A program made the position numbers and the translations under genes. From JBEKYD01 sp049509915 (GTDB lineage Bacteria > Acidobacteriota > Terriglobia > Bryobacterales > Bryobacteraceae): a stretch of 41,323 bases of DNA. Below the pieces are notes generated by a model. The model was not told the DNA's origin. It saw nothing but the letters and a program-made list of their open reading frames with translations, and did not search any database. Of the stretch, positions 1 through 8,831 are shown piece after piece; positions within the stretch are counted from its first letter, which is position 1, and each line of letters starts with the position of its first letter. The stretch is taken from contig JBEKZL010000025.1 in NCBI GenBank assembly GCA_049509915.1, forward strand, positions 1-41,323, given 5' to 3'.

Positions 1-1179
1 GACACGCTCGCCCTCACTCCCCCCATGGGCTGGAACGACTGGTACACGCACTACGACCGCGTCACCGCCGACCTGATCCGCCGCGCCGCCTCCGCCATGG
101 TCTCTTCCGGCATGGCCGACTTTGGCTACCAGTACGTGAACATTGACGACTGCTGGATGGTGAAACCCGGCTCCACAGACCCCGAGCTCGGCGGTGAACC
201 TCGCGGCGCGGACGGGTCGATATGTCCCAACCGGCGCTTCCCCGACATGAAAGCTCTAACGGCGTTCATCCACGGCCAGGGACTGAAGGCCGGCATCTAC
301 ACCTCCCCTGGCCCGCTGACGTGCGCGCGGTTCACCGGTTCCAACGGCCATGAAGAAGCCGACGCCCGCAAGTTCGCCGAGTGGGGGTTCGACTTTCTCA
401 AGTACGACTGGTGCTCCTACGAACGCGTGGCCGGTGGCAAGACGTTGGAAGACCGCAAGCGTCCCTACGAGCTGATGGGCGGTATTCTGGCGAAGCTCGA
501 TCGGGACGTCGTGTTCAACCTCTGCCAGTACGGCATGAACGAGGTATGGACGTGGGGCAGTGCCGTCGGCGGCAACTGCTGGCGCACCACCGGCGATCTC
601 GGCCTTGCAAAGAGCACAAGCCTTCCCGGTTTCTATTCCATCGCGTTCAAGAACGCCGAGCACGCCGAATACGCCGGCCCCGGGCGCTGGAACGACCCCG
701 ATTACATCTTAATCGGCTCGGTGGGCAACGCCAACCGCATCAGCGACCCGCCCAAGCCCACTTCGCTCACCGCGGACGAGCAGTACAGCTACATGTCGAT
801 GTGGTCGCTGATGGCCGCACCCTTGTTGTTCTCCGGCGATATGAACTACCTCGACGAGTTCACTCTGAATGTGCTCTGTAACGCCGAGGTAATCGAAGTC
901 GATCAGGATCCTCTCGGAAAACAAGCCCGCGTAGTGCGTCGCACCGAGGACGAGTTCGTCCTGGCGAAGCCGATGGAAGACGGCTCGCTCGCGCTGGGTC
1001 TGTTCAACCTGAGCGAGTCCCCTCGCCGGATCGCCGCCACCTGGGCCGATCTCGGCGTCCGGGGCCAGCGCCGCGCGCGCGACCTGTGGCGCCAGATGGA
1101 CCTCGGAAACGTCGCAGGCAACTGCGCCGCTGACGTTCCCCGCCACGGGGTGGTCTTTGTGCGGCTGTTTCCGCGCTGA
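1..1179 (+). CDS. GH27 alpha-galactosidase, 5' end outside window
   Basis: Glycoside hydrolase family 27 retaining exo-glycosidase, most likely alpha-galactosidase, releasing terminal galactose from oligosaccharides. The open frame runs from base 1: the codons before the first ATG (base 25) read LALTPPMGWNDW, the conserved opening of the GH27 barrel, so that ATG is internal and the true start, probably with a signal peptide, lies upstream. Counting the ATG at 25 as residue 1, the strand with YVNIDDCW is near residue 38, the nucleophile is D128 in LKYDWC, the acid/base is D191 in CWRTTGDL, and GRWNDPDY follows at about 221. A C-terminal beta-sandwich closes the protein with a typical length. 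It is followed by an exported oxidoreductase, a propeller protein and a GH4 enzyme, which fits galactoside catabolism. alpha-N-acetylgalactosaminidase or another GH27 activity remains possible. Confidence 0.93.
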   Translation, partial: DTLALTPPMGWNDWYTHYDRVTADLIRRAASAMVSSGMADFGYQYVNIDDCWMVKPGSTDPELGGEPRGADGSICPNRRFPDMKALTAFIHGQGLKAGIYTSPGPLTCARFTGSNGHEEADARKFAEWGFDFLKYDWCSYERVAGGKTLEDRKRPYELMGGILAKLDRDVVFNLCQYGMNEVWTWGSAVGGNCWRTTGDLGLAKSTSLPGFYSIAFKNAEHAEYAGPGRWNDPDYILIGSVGNANRISDPPKPTSLTADEQYSYMSMWSLMAAPLLFSGDMNYLDEFTLNVLCNAEVIEVDQDPLGKQARVVRRTEDEFVLAKPMEDGSLALGLFNLSESPRRIAATWADLGVRGQRRARDLWRQMDLGNVAGNCAADVPRHGVVFVRLFPR

Positions 1180-1480
1180 GCCTTCGGTGACGTGACGCAC
1201 CGTGGTTAAGGGCAAACCCGCTTCCCGGGCGGCGCCCACAATCGTCCGGGGACCGGTTAAGCACCCCTTTTGAACGCTGGAGTTCGGCAGCACATAGGCT
1301 TATAGTATGTTTTACTTCGGACCCGCGCCGAGCGACGAGAATGTGTGCCGCCGGATCCGGCAGTGGCAGGTGAAAGCGCGTGATGTGCTGCACCCCTGCC
1401 AGCAAGCCCTCGAGTGAGGTGAGCGCCCTGCCAAAGCCATAGAATTTGGGAGAACGGGTTTTCTTCGAGGAGTCAAAGTC
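1180..1480. other. 301-bp intergenic region with LacI-like coding relic
   Basis: No complete gene seen. On the minus strand, bases 1180-1245 translate to 22 residues resembling a LacI-family helix-turn-helix (TIVGAAREAGLPLTTV and onward), stopping at the GH27 stop codon. The + strand has TATAGT at 1301-1306 without a convincing -35, and a 36-codon open frame at 1307-1417 with no ribosome site. GAGGAG about 8 bases before 1481 serves the next gene. Confidence 0.5.
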
Positions 1481-2725
1481 ATGAGCCCAACGCGACGAAC
1501 GTTTCTGAAATCCACTGCTCTACCGCTGCTGCTCACGCCGGGCATTCGCGGAGCGAACGACCGCATCACGGTCGGCGTGATTGGCGTCGGCTTCCGGGCC
1601 AACCTGCTGATCGATCAGTTGCCAAAGCCGGGACAGGTGGTCGCGCTTTCCGACTGCTTGCTGACACGCGCCGAGGAGGCCGTGGCCAAGCGCAAGACCA
1701 ACTGGGACGTGTACCAGGACTACCGCCGGATCCTCGACCGCAAGGATATCGACGCGGTCATTATCGCGACGCAAGACTTCGATCGAGTGATTCCCTGCAT
1801 CCACGCGTGCCAGGCGGGCAAGGACGTTTACGCCGAGAAGCCGCTGACGCTCTACCCCGGCGAGGGAACCACGTTGGTAAAGGCCGCTCGCAAGTACAAG
1901 ACCGTCTTCCAGGTCGGCACGCAGCAGCGCTCCATGGAAATGGATCAGATCGCCTGCAAGCTCGTGCGAACCGGCGGTCTGGGCAAGATCAAACTCGTGC
2001 AGTGCTTGAACTACCCCGATGCCAAGCCGTTCGTTACCGCCCTGCCGGAAGAGCCCAAACCGGCGAAGCTCGATTGGGAGGTTTGGACGGGTCAGGCCCC
2101 GATGCGTCCCTATAACAGCCAGTTGCACGCGCACTGGGGAAGCTACCAGGACTACAGCGGCGGCGAGACAACCAACTGGGGCGCCCACGGCCTGGACATG
2201 GTGCAGATGGCGCTGGGCATGGAGGGATCCGGCCCGGTGGAGTTCTGGCCAATCACCGAACCGGCCGGGGGCGCCGCGTTCCGCTACGCCAACGGCGTCG
2301 AGGTGCGACTGGAGTTGCCGTATGGTTTGGAGAACAACGATCTGCAAGGCGGAGCCCGTTTTTGCGGCGAAAAGGGAACGATCGACATCTGGCGCAACAA
2401 CTTCAAGATCGATGCCCAGGGTATCTCGCTTGACTTGCCGCCGCAGGAAGAGATCGCCAAATGGCACGACCAGCGCGCGCTGTGGCAAGCGCAGTACCAC
2501 ATGGGCTTCTGGCTGGAATGCATTCCGACGCGGAACCGGCCGAACGCGGACGTCGAAATCGGTCACCGCTCGGTCACCGTCTGCCACCTCGCGAACCTGG
2601 CGCGAAGGCTGAACCGCAAAATTCAGTGGGATCCCGAGAGCGAGCAGGTCATCGGCGACAAAGAGGCGAATCTGCTGGCGGTTGATCGCCCGCGACGCAA
2701 GGGCTGGGAACTACCGAAAACCTAG
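1481..2725 (+). CDS. Tat-exported Gfo/Idh/MocA family oxidoreductase
   Basis: NAD(P)-dependent sugar dehydrogenase/oxidoreductase of the Gfo/Idh/MocA family, 414 aa. The N-terminus has a twin-arginine signal (TRRTFLKS, residues 4-11) followed by a hydrophobic stretch, so it is probably exported folded with its cofactor. The Rossmann motif GVIGVGFRAN follows at about residue 31, and the family EKP motif is YAEKPLT with K120 as the predicted catalytic/cofactor lysine. The C-terminal half carries the alpha/beta substrate domain (HWGSYQDYSGGETTNWGAHG). A GAGGAG ribosome site sits about 8 bases before the ATG. The FG-GAP protein follows after 30 bases, so co-transcription is likely. Substrate is unknown; the flanking alpha-galactosidase and GH4 genes point to a sugar or glycoside. 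Confidence 0.9.
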   Translation: MSPTRRTFLKSTALPLLLTPGIRGANDRITVGVIGVGFRANLLIDQLPKPGQVVALSDCLLTRAEEAVAKRKTNWDVYQDYRRILDRKDIDAVIIATQDFDRVIPCIHACQAGKDVYAEKPLTLYPGEGTTLVKAARKYKTVFQVGTQQRSMEMDQIACKLVRTGGLGKIKLVQCLNYPDAKPFVTALPEEPKPAKLDWEVWTGQAPMRPYNSQLHAHWGSYQDYSGGETTNWGAHGLDMVQMALGMEGSGPVEFWPITEPAGGAAFRYANGVEVRLELPYGLENNDLQGGARFCGEKGTIDIWRNNFKIDAQGISLDLPPQEEIAKWHDQRALWQAQYHMGFWLECIPTRNRPNADVEIGHRSVTVCHLANLARRLNRKIQWDPESEQVIGDKEANLLAVDRPRRKGWELPKT

Positions 2726-2755
2726 GCCCGGAGTGGTGTTGACTAGGAGCCCCGC

Positions 2756-3892
2756 ATGAAAACCTACCTCATTGTCCTGATCCTTGGAGCGGCCCTTTTC
2801 GCTGCCAGCCGCCCACCGGAAATCCTATTTGAGAAGCACACCATCGACCTGGGAGCCAGCGAGACCTGCGCATTCGCCGATATCAACGGAGACGGGAAGC
2901 TGGACATTGTGTCCGGCGAGTATTGGTACGAAGCGCCCCGGTGGACGCCGCACAAGTTCCGCGACATCAATTACGTCCCCGGCTACGTCGACGATTTCGC
3001 CGACCTTCCGCTCGACGTGAATGGCGACGGAAGGATCGATATCGTCAGCGCCTACGGCTTCGCCGGCAAGCTGGTGTGGATGGAAAACCCAGGCAAGGCC
3101 GGTGGCCGGTGGCCCGAGCACGTCATCGACAGCGGGCACTTCATCGAGTTCGCCTTCCTGGTGGATCTCACCAACAGCGGCAAAGCCGATGCCATCCTGC
3201 CGCAGTTTGGCGGCGACAACGCGCCCACTGCCTGGTACGAGCACACGCAGGGTGGCTTCGTGAAGCACGTTATCAGCCCGAAGAGCTACGGCCACGGCAT
3301 CGGCGCCGGCGATGTCAACGGCGACGGCCGCACCGATATCATCACGCCCGAAGGCTGGTTTGAAGCGCCTCCCGATCCGCGCAACGGCGACTGGAAGTGG
3401 CATCCCGACTTCAAACTCGGCTCGACGGGCTTTATCTACGCGCTCGACATCAACGGCGACGGGCGTCCGGACCTCGTGACCACCATGGCGCACGACTATG
3501 GCATCTTTTGGCTCGAACAAACTCCGGACGGCAAGTGGATCAAGCACATGATCGACGACACTTACTCGCAGGCGCACTCGATGGTCCTGGTGGACATCAA
3601 TGGCGACGGTCGGTTGGATCTGCTCACCGGAAAGCGCTACATGGCGCACGACCACGATCCCGGCGCCCGTGAGCCGCTGGGCATTTACTGGTACGAGTAC
3701 CGCAAGGACGAGCGCGGCAACATGGAGTGGATCAAGCACATCGTCGACTACGGCACGCGCGCCGGCGGTGGCATTGAAATTGCCACGGCCGATCTGGGCC
3801 ACACCGGCGCGGTCGACTTCGCGGTGGGCGGCAAGAGTGGTCTGTTTCTGTTCGAGAATCTCACGCGTAAGGGGCTGGGAGGCAAGCCATGA
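2756..3892 (+). CDS. exported FG-GAP/VCBS beta-propeller protein
   Basis: Secreted beta-propeller protein of 378 aa. A signal peptide covers about residues 1-18 (MKTYLIVLILGAALFAAS). The rest is built from repeats with the calcium-binding consensus D-x-N-G-D-G-x-x-D: DINGDGKLDIV, DVNGDGRIDIV, DVNGDGRTDII, DINGDGRPDLV and DINGDGRLDLL, plus two degenerate blades (DLTNSGKADAI, DLGHTGAVDFA). That gives about seven blades. TAGGAG lies about 7 bases before the ATG. Its end overlaps the next start by four bases (ATGA), so translation of the GH4 gene is probably coupled to it. It has no recognisable catalytic motif; a carbohydrate-binding or scaffold role is inference from the neighbours. Confidence 0.85.
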   Translation: MKTYLIVLILGAALFAASRPPEILFEKHTIDLGASETCAFADINGDGKLDIVSGEYWYEAPRWTPHKFRDINYVPGYVDDFADLPLDVNGDGRIDIVSAYGFAGKLVWMENPGKAGGRWPEHVIDSGHFIEFAFLVDLTNSGKADAILPQFGGDNAPTAWYEHTQGGFVKHVISPKSYGHGIGAGDVNGDGRTDIITPEGWFEAPPDPRNGDWKWHPDFKLGSTGFIYALDINGDGRPDLVTTMAHDYGIFWLEQTPDGKWIKHMIDDTYSQAHSMVLVDINGDGRLDLLTGKRYMAHDHDPGAREPLGIYWYEYRKDERGNMEWIKHIVDYGTRAGGGIEIATADLGHTGAVDFAVGGKSGLFLFENLTRKGLGGKP

Positions 3893-5319
3893 AGATTGCC
3901 ATGATCGGTGCTGGCAGCATCGTTTTTTGCAAGACCCTGCTCAATGATCTGCTGGCCACGCCGGCACTCGCCGGCACGGAGTTCGCGCTGATGAGTCCGA
4001 CCGAACCGAAGCTACGGCGCATGGAGTCCTTCGCCCGCCGCATGCTCGCCGATAACCGGCTGTCTGGTTCGGTCTGGGCCACCACCGACCGCCGCGAGGC
4101 GATCCGCAACGCAGACTTCGTCGTCAGCATGATTCAGATTGGCGGCGTTGACGCCTTCGAGCAGGACTACAAAATTCCGCTGAAATACGGGGTAGACCAA
4201 TGCATCGCCGACTCGCTCGGCCCGGGTGGCATCTTCCGCGGACTCCGCACGATCCCCGTTTTGGTCGAGATCGCGCGCGACATGGAGGAACTCGCCCGGC
4301 CCGGCGCGATTCTCCTGCAGTATGCCAACCCGATGGCCGCCAACGGCCTCGCGCTCGGTAAGGCCAGCCGCGTCCCGTTCGTCGGCCTCTGCCACGGAGT
4401 GCAGACCACGCTCGATCTGATCGCGCGTTACTGCAATGTCCCCAAGCAGGAAATCACGTACATGTGTGGCGGCATCAACCACATGGACTGGTTCCTGCGC
4501 CTGGAGCACCACGGCCGCGATCTCTACCCCTTGCTGCGCGAGCGCTTCGAGCGGCCCGAGTACTACAAGAACGAAAAGGTGCGCGGTGAGGTCTTTCGGC
4601 ACTTCGGCTACTTTATGACCGAGAGCACCGGCCACCTGAGCGAGTACGTGCCGTGGTTCCGCAAGAACGCCAAGGCGCTCGGCCTTTATTGCGACGAGCC
4701 GAGCTTCGGCGGCGAGAGCGGCGCTTACTACAAGTGGTGCCGCACGATCGCGGACAAGTATGAGCAGCACGACGTACTCGCCTTCGAAAGCACCCAGGTC
4801 GAGCGGCGAAGCGTTGAATACTGCTCGTATATCGTGGAGGCCGTGGCGACAGGCCGCCCCTTCCGCTTCATGGGCAACGTCCGCAACGACGGCTACATCG
4901 CCAATCTGCCCGCCGGAGCCTGTGTCGAAGTGCCGACCTTTGCCGATGACACCGGGCTCCACCCAACCGTCATCGGCGAACTGCCGCTGCAATGCGCGGC
5001 CTTGTGCATGACCAACATCAACTCGCAACTGCTGACCGCCGAAGCGGCGCTGCGCTCCGAACCGGAACTGCTCGTCCAGGCTGTCGCCCTGGATCCGCTC
5101 ACCAGCGCCGTTTGCACTCTGGGTGAGATCCGCGAGATGTGCGCGGAGATGCTCGAGGCCGAGCGCACCTGGCTACCGCGCTTCGCGGGGATGACGATCG
5201 CACCTAAACCGGTGATCCATATTCCGGCCAACTGCCAGCCGGTGGACGTACCGCTCGATCCAGCTCTGGCCATCGGGAAACGCTTCAGCACGCTCATTGA
5301 GCAGCAGAGCTGCGCGTAA
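3889..5319 (+). CDS. GH4 family NAD- and metal-dependent glycosidase (alpha-galactosidase/alpha-glucosidase type)
   Basis: Glycoside hydrolase family 4 enzyme, 476 aa, the usual family length. GH4 enzymes cleave by transient oxidation at C3 of the sugar, using NAD+ and a divalent metal, unlike the hydrolytic GH27. The N-terminal dinucleotide motif is MIGAGSIVF (residues 5-13). Predicted metal ligands are C168 in GLCHGV and H198 in GGINHMDWF, at the spacing known for the family. No signal peptide is seen, so it is probably cytoplasmic. The start overlaps the propeller gene by ATGA. Resemblance is closest to the MelA/AglA type, but alpha-galactoside versus alpha-glucoside specificity cannot be decided by eye. 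With the GH27 gene it suggests outside and inside steps of one galactoside pathway. Confidence 0.9.
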   Translation: MKIAMIGAGSIVFCKTLLNDLLATPALAGTEFALMSPTEPKLRRMESFARRMLADNRLSGSVWATTDRREAIRNADFVVSMIQIGGVDAFEQDYKIPLKYGVDQCIADSLGPGGIFRGLRTIPVLVEIARDMEELARPGAILLQYANPMAANGLALGKASRVPFVGLCHGVQTTLDLIARYCNVPKQEITYMCGGINHMDWFLRLEHHGRDLYPLLRERFERPEYYKNEKVRGEVFRHFGYFMTESTGHLSEYVPWFRKNAKALGLYCDEPSFGGESGAYYKWCRTIADKYEQHDVLAFESTQVERRSVEYCSYIVEAVATGRPFRFMGNVRNDGYIANLPAGACVEVPTFADDTGLHPTVIGELPLQCAALCMTNINSQLLTAEAALRSEPELLVQAVALDPLTSAVCTLGEIREMCAEMLEAERTWLPRFAGMTIAPKPVIHIPANCQPVDVPLDPALAIGKRFSTLIEQQSCA

Positions 5320-5473
5320 GGCGCACGGCGTTGGGCGGATTCAGCTCGCGTTCAGTTCCTGTCACCACTGCCATTGCAAGCCAGGGCGCGCTGGCGTTCC
5401 AATGTGAGCGCGGCCGCCAACCACGTAGAGGCTTGGGAGTCTTTCATACAGTGGGCCAATTCTTGCTTTACCG

Positions 5474-6934
5474 ATGAACCCCCGCTGCAACACCGCCATG
5501 CCGAATGCCGCTCTTCCAACTTCGCTCCCGACCTCCAGCAAGCGATTACTGCCATGGCTAGTCGCCGTGGCCTTCTTTATGGAATCGCTCGACACAACCA
5601 TCCTGAACACAGCCGCGCCCGTCATCGCGGCAGCTCTTAAGGTGGCTCCGTTGAGCATGAAGTCGGTCCTGTCAAGCTATACCTTGAGTCTTGCCGTATT
5701 CATTCCGATCAGCGGCTGGATGGCGGATCGATTCGGAACGCGGCGTGTGTTCGCGTCGGCCATCGGCCTGTTCACGCTGGGGTCGTTGCTCTGCGGCCTG
5801 TCCGGCAGCATCCATGTTCTTGTCGCCTGCCGCATTCTCCAGGGCTGCGGAGGAGCCATGATGGTTCCCGTGGGACGGCTCACTCTGGTGCGAACATTTG
5901 CGAAATCGGAGCTGGTCCGAGCCATGAGCTTCGTCGCCATTCCCACTCTGGTGGCTCCCATGCTTGGACCGATCGCCGGGGGATTGATAGTCGGATATTT
6001 TCACTGGCGGGTGATCTTTTTCCTCAACGTCCCCATCGGTCTGACTGGCTTGTATATGGTTTATCTCCACCTGCCGGACTATCGCGAGACGCTTCCCAAG
6101 CCGCTCGACGTGGCCGGATTCCTGCTATTCGGTTCCGGCGTCGGCCTGCTGTCCTATGTCCTCGAAGTATTCGGCGAACATACCCTGAATGGGCCGGCGA
6201 TACTGGGGCTGCTGGTAGTCGCCGGTCTGCTGCTGGCTGGATGGGGATTTCATGCCACGAAAGCGAGCTTTCCCTTGCTGCGTCTGAATCTGTTTCGTCT
6301 CCGCACCTTTCGCGCGGCGGTGAGCGGCAGCTTCTTCACCCGGCTGGGAATTGGCGGCATCCCGTTTCTGTTTCCTCTTCTCTATCAGGTCGGCCTGGGG
6401 TTCACCCCGATTCAATCCGGCCTGCTGCTGATGCCGCAGGCAATTGCCGCCATGACCATGAAGTTGACGATGTCGAAAATTCTGGCGAGCGTTGGCTACC
6501 GGGGCGTGCTGATTTCGAACACCGCGATCCTCGGCCTTCTTATCCTCCTGTTTGCGACCATCGGCGCCGGAACGCCGGTCTGGCTCATCGCGACCCAAAC
6601 GTTCTGCTTCGGGTTTTTCACCTCGCTGCAATATACCAGCATGAACACGTTGGTCTACGCCGATGTCACCGGGGATCAGACCAGCAGCGCCAGCACCATT
6701 GCCAGCACCATCCAACAGATGTCGATCAGTTTCGGCGTAGCGGCTGCGTCGCTGCTCACGGCGCTCTTCATTCCGGACCGGTTCCATTCGAGCGCGCCGG
6801 AAATGATTCACGGTATCCACCGGGCGTTCCTGATCCTGGGCGGAGTGACCGTCTTTTCAACGATCATTTTCGGTGACTTGAAGAGCGGTGACGGAGACAA
6901 TGTGAGCCAACATCAGGTGCTTTCACACGGGTGA
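5474..6934 (+). CDS. MFS drug:H+ antiporter-2 (EmrB/QacA type) transporter
   Basis: Inner-membrane proton-driven exporter of 486 aa with about 14 hydrophobic segments, the DHA2 pattern. The family motifs are LDTTILNTAAP in the first segment, motif A GWMADRFGTRR after segment 2, and motif C-like GPIAGGLIVGYFHWR in segment 5. The likely job is efflux of toxic compounds; the substrate is unknown. No clear ribosome site precedes the ATG at 5474 or the in-frame ATG at 5498, so the start is uncertain by eight residues. The 154 bases upstream hold no recognised element. No regulator or membrane-fusion partner lies beside it, so it may work alone. Confidence 0.88.
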   Translation: MNPRCNTAMPNAALPTSLPTSSKRLLPWLVAVAFFMESLDTTILNTAAPVIAAALKVAPLSMKSVLSSYTLSLAVFIPISGWMADRFGTRRVFASAIGLFTLGSLLCGLSGSIHVLVACRILQGCGGAMMVPVGRLTLVRTFAKSELVRAMSFVAIPTLVAPMLGPIAGGLIVGYFHWRVIFFLNVPIGLTGLYMVYLHLPDYRETLPKPLDVAGFLLFGSGVGLLSYVLEVFGEHTLNGPAILGLLVVAGLLLAGWGFHATKASFPLLRLNLFRLRTFRAAVSGSFFTRLGIGGIPFLFPLLYQVGLGFTPIQSGLLLMPQAIAAMTMKLTMSKILASVGYRGVLISNTAILGLLILLFATIGAGTPVWLIATQTFCFGFFTSLQYTSMNTLVYADVTGDQTSSASTIASTIQQMSISFGVAAASLLTALFIPDRFHSSAPEMIHGIHRAFLILGGVTVFSTIIFGDLKSGDGDNVSQHQVLSHG

Positions 6935-7057
6935 TACAGCCGCGGATGGGATTAGTCGCCTGCTGCTTCTTCTCTTCCCAGGTGTACCCACTACAACGTA
7001 GTACCGCTTCCGTTCTATGGACTTGAAATGCCTCCCATATTCGCCCCAGGATGGTGT

Positions 7058-8215
7058 ATGGCCGACAAGAACCATGTCAAAGCTTTCGTCCATTCCACCG
7101 GCTCAACCATGACCTGGGCCATGAATTACTACAAGGCTTATAAGTTCGAACTGTCTCAAAAACCCGCCGACGATATGATCCTTGACGAGGTCGTCGATCT
7201 TGCCGCGAACAACTCCAAGGTGACGTTTACGGATGTGCTCTCGGCCATCCTGGCCGGGGCTGATGCCGGTTACTCGGAGTTCCTGATTGTCGCTCATGGC
7301 TCGCCGAAAGGCCTCATTATGCCCATGGGGCCCAATCTGCACAGCGCCGACAAGGACAACTTGCCCGCCATGACGGAAATGGCGGGTCTCGTGACCGAAC
7401 GCGATCATATCGGCTCGCTAGCCGACAAAGCCAAACAGATCGCAGAGTGGACCCGCCTGCTGGGCCGTCTCTCAGGATCAAAGCTTCCAGGTGGCGCCAC
7501 CTGGGGACTCATGAGCCAGACCCAACTGGCCGGCATCAACTCAGACGCCGACGGCCGCGCCTGGCTCGAAACCATCTGCCCGCAGGTAAATGGCCGTGCC
7601 ATTCTTAAGGATCCCGACGCCATGAAACTGCTCACCCTCCGTAATCGGGTAGCCGCGAGGAAGATCAAGCGTGTTGAGGTCCGTGCCTGTAACCTGGGGG
7701 GTGACGCCGACGGCATGAAGGCGCTTCGCGAATTTCTGAATGTGTCCACCGTGCTCGCCCCATACGTCAAGACTTTTTACGCTCAAGTCTCGCCCACGCT
7801 GTTCGTCAATGACGCCCACTACATTACCTGGCTGAACCGTAATGCCCCCTGGCTCCTGACCGGACGCCCCGACCCCGCCGGCACGCGCACCTATTTAGGC
7901 GATTCTCTCTTTCTGAAGATGGGCGACCGGAACACCACTCCCATGGCGGTCCTTAAGCTCTTGCAGCCCTCCTTCCAGACGTGCGCCGCCCTGGCCGGGA
8001 AGACCGGTAACTACGCCATGGTTCAGCTTTTGATCCGCAACAACTTCGACATGAAAAGCACTTCCAGCTATACGGCAGGCTCTTTTTTCATCGGCGGCCT
8101 CGATCCCGTCGCCGGACGCACGGCCAGCAACCCTCCACCGGCTGCCGCCAATGGCAAGGCTTTCATTGTTGCACCCGAACCCGAGTACCGGCTACTCATC
8201 GCCTCCAACCCGTAG
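7058..8215 (+). CDS. unrecognised protein with HG and CNLG motifs, possible clan CD fold
   Basis: Family not recognised. The ATG at 7058 is chosen over the one at 7028 because AGGA lies 6 bases before it; this gives 385 aa beginning MADKNHVKAF. No signal peptide or membrane segment is visible. Two strand-then-residue motifs stand out: LIVAHGSPKG with H80, and VEVRACNLGG with C211. In caspase, CHAT and related clan CD cysteine peptidases, the catalytic His lies in a strand-HG motif and the Cys in a strand-ACN-x-G motif, so a peptidase-like fold is possible. The 131-residue spacing is longer than usual for caspases. The C-terminal third (about 260-385) is Ala/Pro-rich and matches nothing I know. 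It stands alone between an MFS gene and a convergent Nudix gene. Confidence 0.7.
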   Translation: MADKNHVKAFVHSTGSTMTWAMNYYKAYKFELSQKPADDMILDEVVDLAANNSKVTFTDVLSAILAGADAGYSEFLIVAHGSPKGLIMPMGPNLHSADKDNLPAMTEMAGLVTERDHIGSLADKAKQIAEWTRLLGRLSGSKLPGGATWGLMSQTQLAGINSDADGRAWLETICPQVNGRAILKDPDAMKLLTLRNRVAARKIKRVEVRACNLGGDADGMKALREFLNVSTVLAPYVKTFYAQVSPTLFVNDAHYITWLNRNAPWLLTGRPDPAGTRTYLGDSLFLKMGDRNTTPMAVLKLLQPSFQTCAALAGKTGNYAMVQLLIRNNFDMKSTSSYTAGSFFIGGLDPVAGRTASNPPPAAANGKAFIVAPEPEYRLLIASNP

Positions 8216-8279
8216 TTCCGCTAGAGATGGGGCGAGCCTGCTGCCCGCGTAGGCCGAACTGGGCGGAACCCGAGCGCCG

Positions 8280-8762
8280 TCAAATTGGTTTGTCCAATCT
8301 TGGCACGACGCGGCACCGGAGCAGATGGTCAAGGAAGGGCTCCTGTCCTTTCAGAATCTTTCGCCTGGCAGACTCCATTCCGAACCATGCCGCTCGATCG
8401 ACCTCCGGGAATTCCTGTCGTCGCCCTGATTTTGGGGGCCATTCCATCGAGAACATGTTGCTCTTCGCCTGGGAAGGATCGAAGTCAAACCGAACTGCCC
8501 AGGAATACACCAACTTGCCGCCCGGCTGTTTGACCGTCCCCAACGGTGTGAATTCGCCGAAGGGCCGAACGCCAGTCTCTTCTTTAAACTCGCGTTTAGC
8601 CGCGGCCAGGGGATCTTCGCCCTCCTCAAGCTCTCCTTTCGGTATCGACCAGGCCCCATCGTCCTTCGTTGCCCAGAACGGACCACCGGGATGAACCAAA
8701 AGGACTTCCATCTTCTCGGCCCGGTCACGGAATAACATGAGACCCGCACTCTGCTTCGACAT
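8280..8762 (-). CDS. Nudix hydrolase
   Basis: Nudix pyrophosphohydrolase of 160 aa, cleaving nucleoside diphosphate-X substrates with Mg2+. The complete Nudix box runs from G43 to V65 (GELEEGED then REFKEETGV) and satisfies GX5EX7REUXEEXGU. It follows the KDDGAWSIPKGE segment typical of small MutT-like or Ap4A-type members. The start at 8762 (MSKQSAGLML) has GAGG 6 bases upstream; an alternative ATG four codons earlier has only a weak AGG. It is convergent with the preceding gene across 64 bases. The exact substrate cannot be told from the sequence. Confidence 0.93.
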   Translation of the reverse strand: MSKQSAGLMLFRDRAEKMEVLLVHPGGPFWATKDDGAWSIPKGELEEGEDPLAAAKREFKEETGVRPFGEFTPLGTVKQPGGKLVYSWAVRFDFDPSQAKSNMFSMEWPPKSGRRQEFPEVDRAAWFGMESARRKILKGQEPFLDHLLRCRVVPRLDKPI

Positions 8763-8831
8763 AGTTCGCCTCATTGAACCTAATAGCGGACGTCGTGCAT
8801 CGGTTCGTCCACGGTAATAACCCGAGAGGCT

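Noticed and set aside
1307..1417. 36-codon open frame with TATAGT just before it
   Set aside because: No ribosome site, no recognisable protein, and the -10-like hexamer touches the start codon.
5362..5658. Minus-strand frame of 98 codons upstream of and into the MFS gene
   Set aside because: Most of it is antisense to the MFS N-terminus; no start signal or domain seen.
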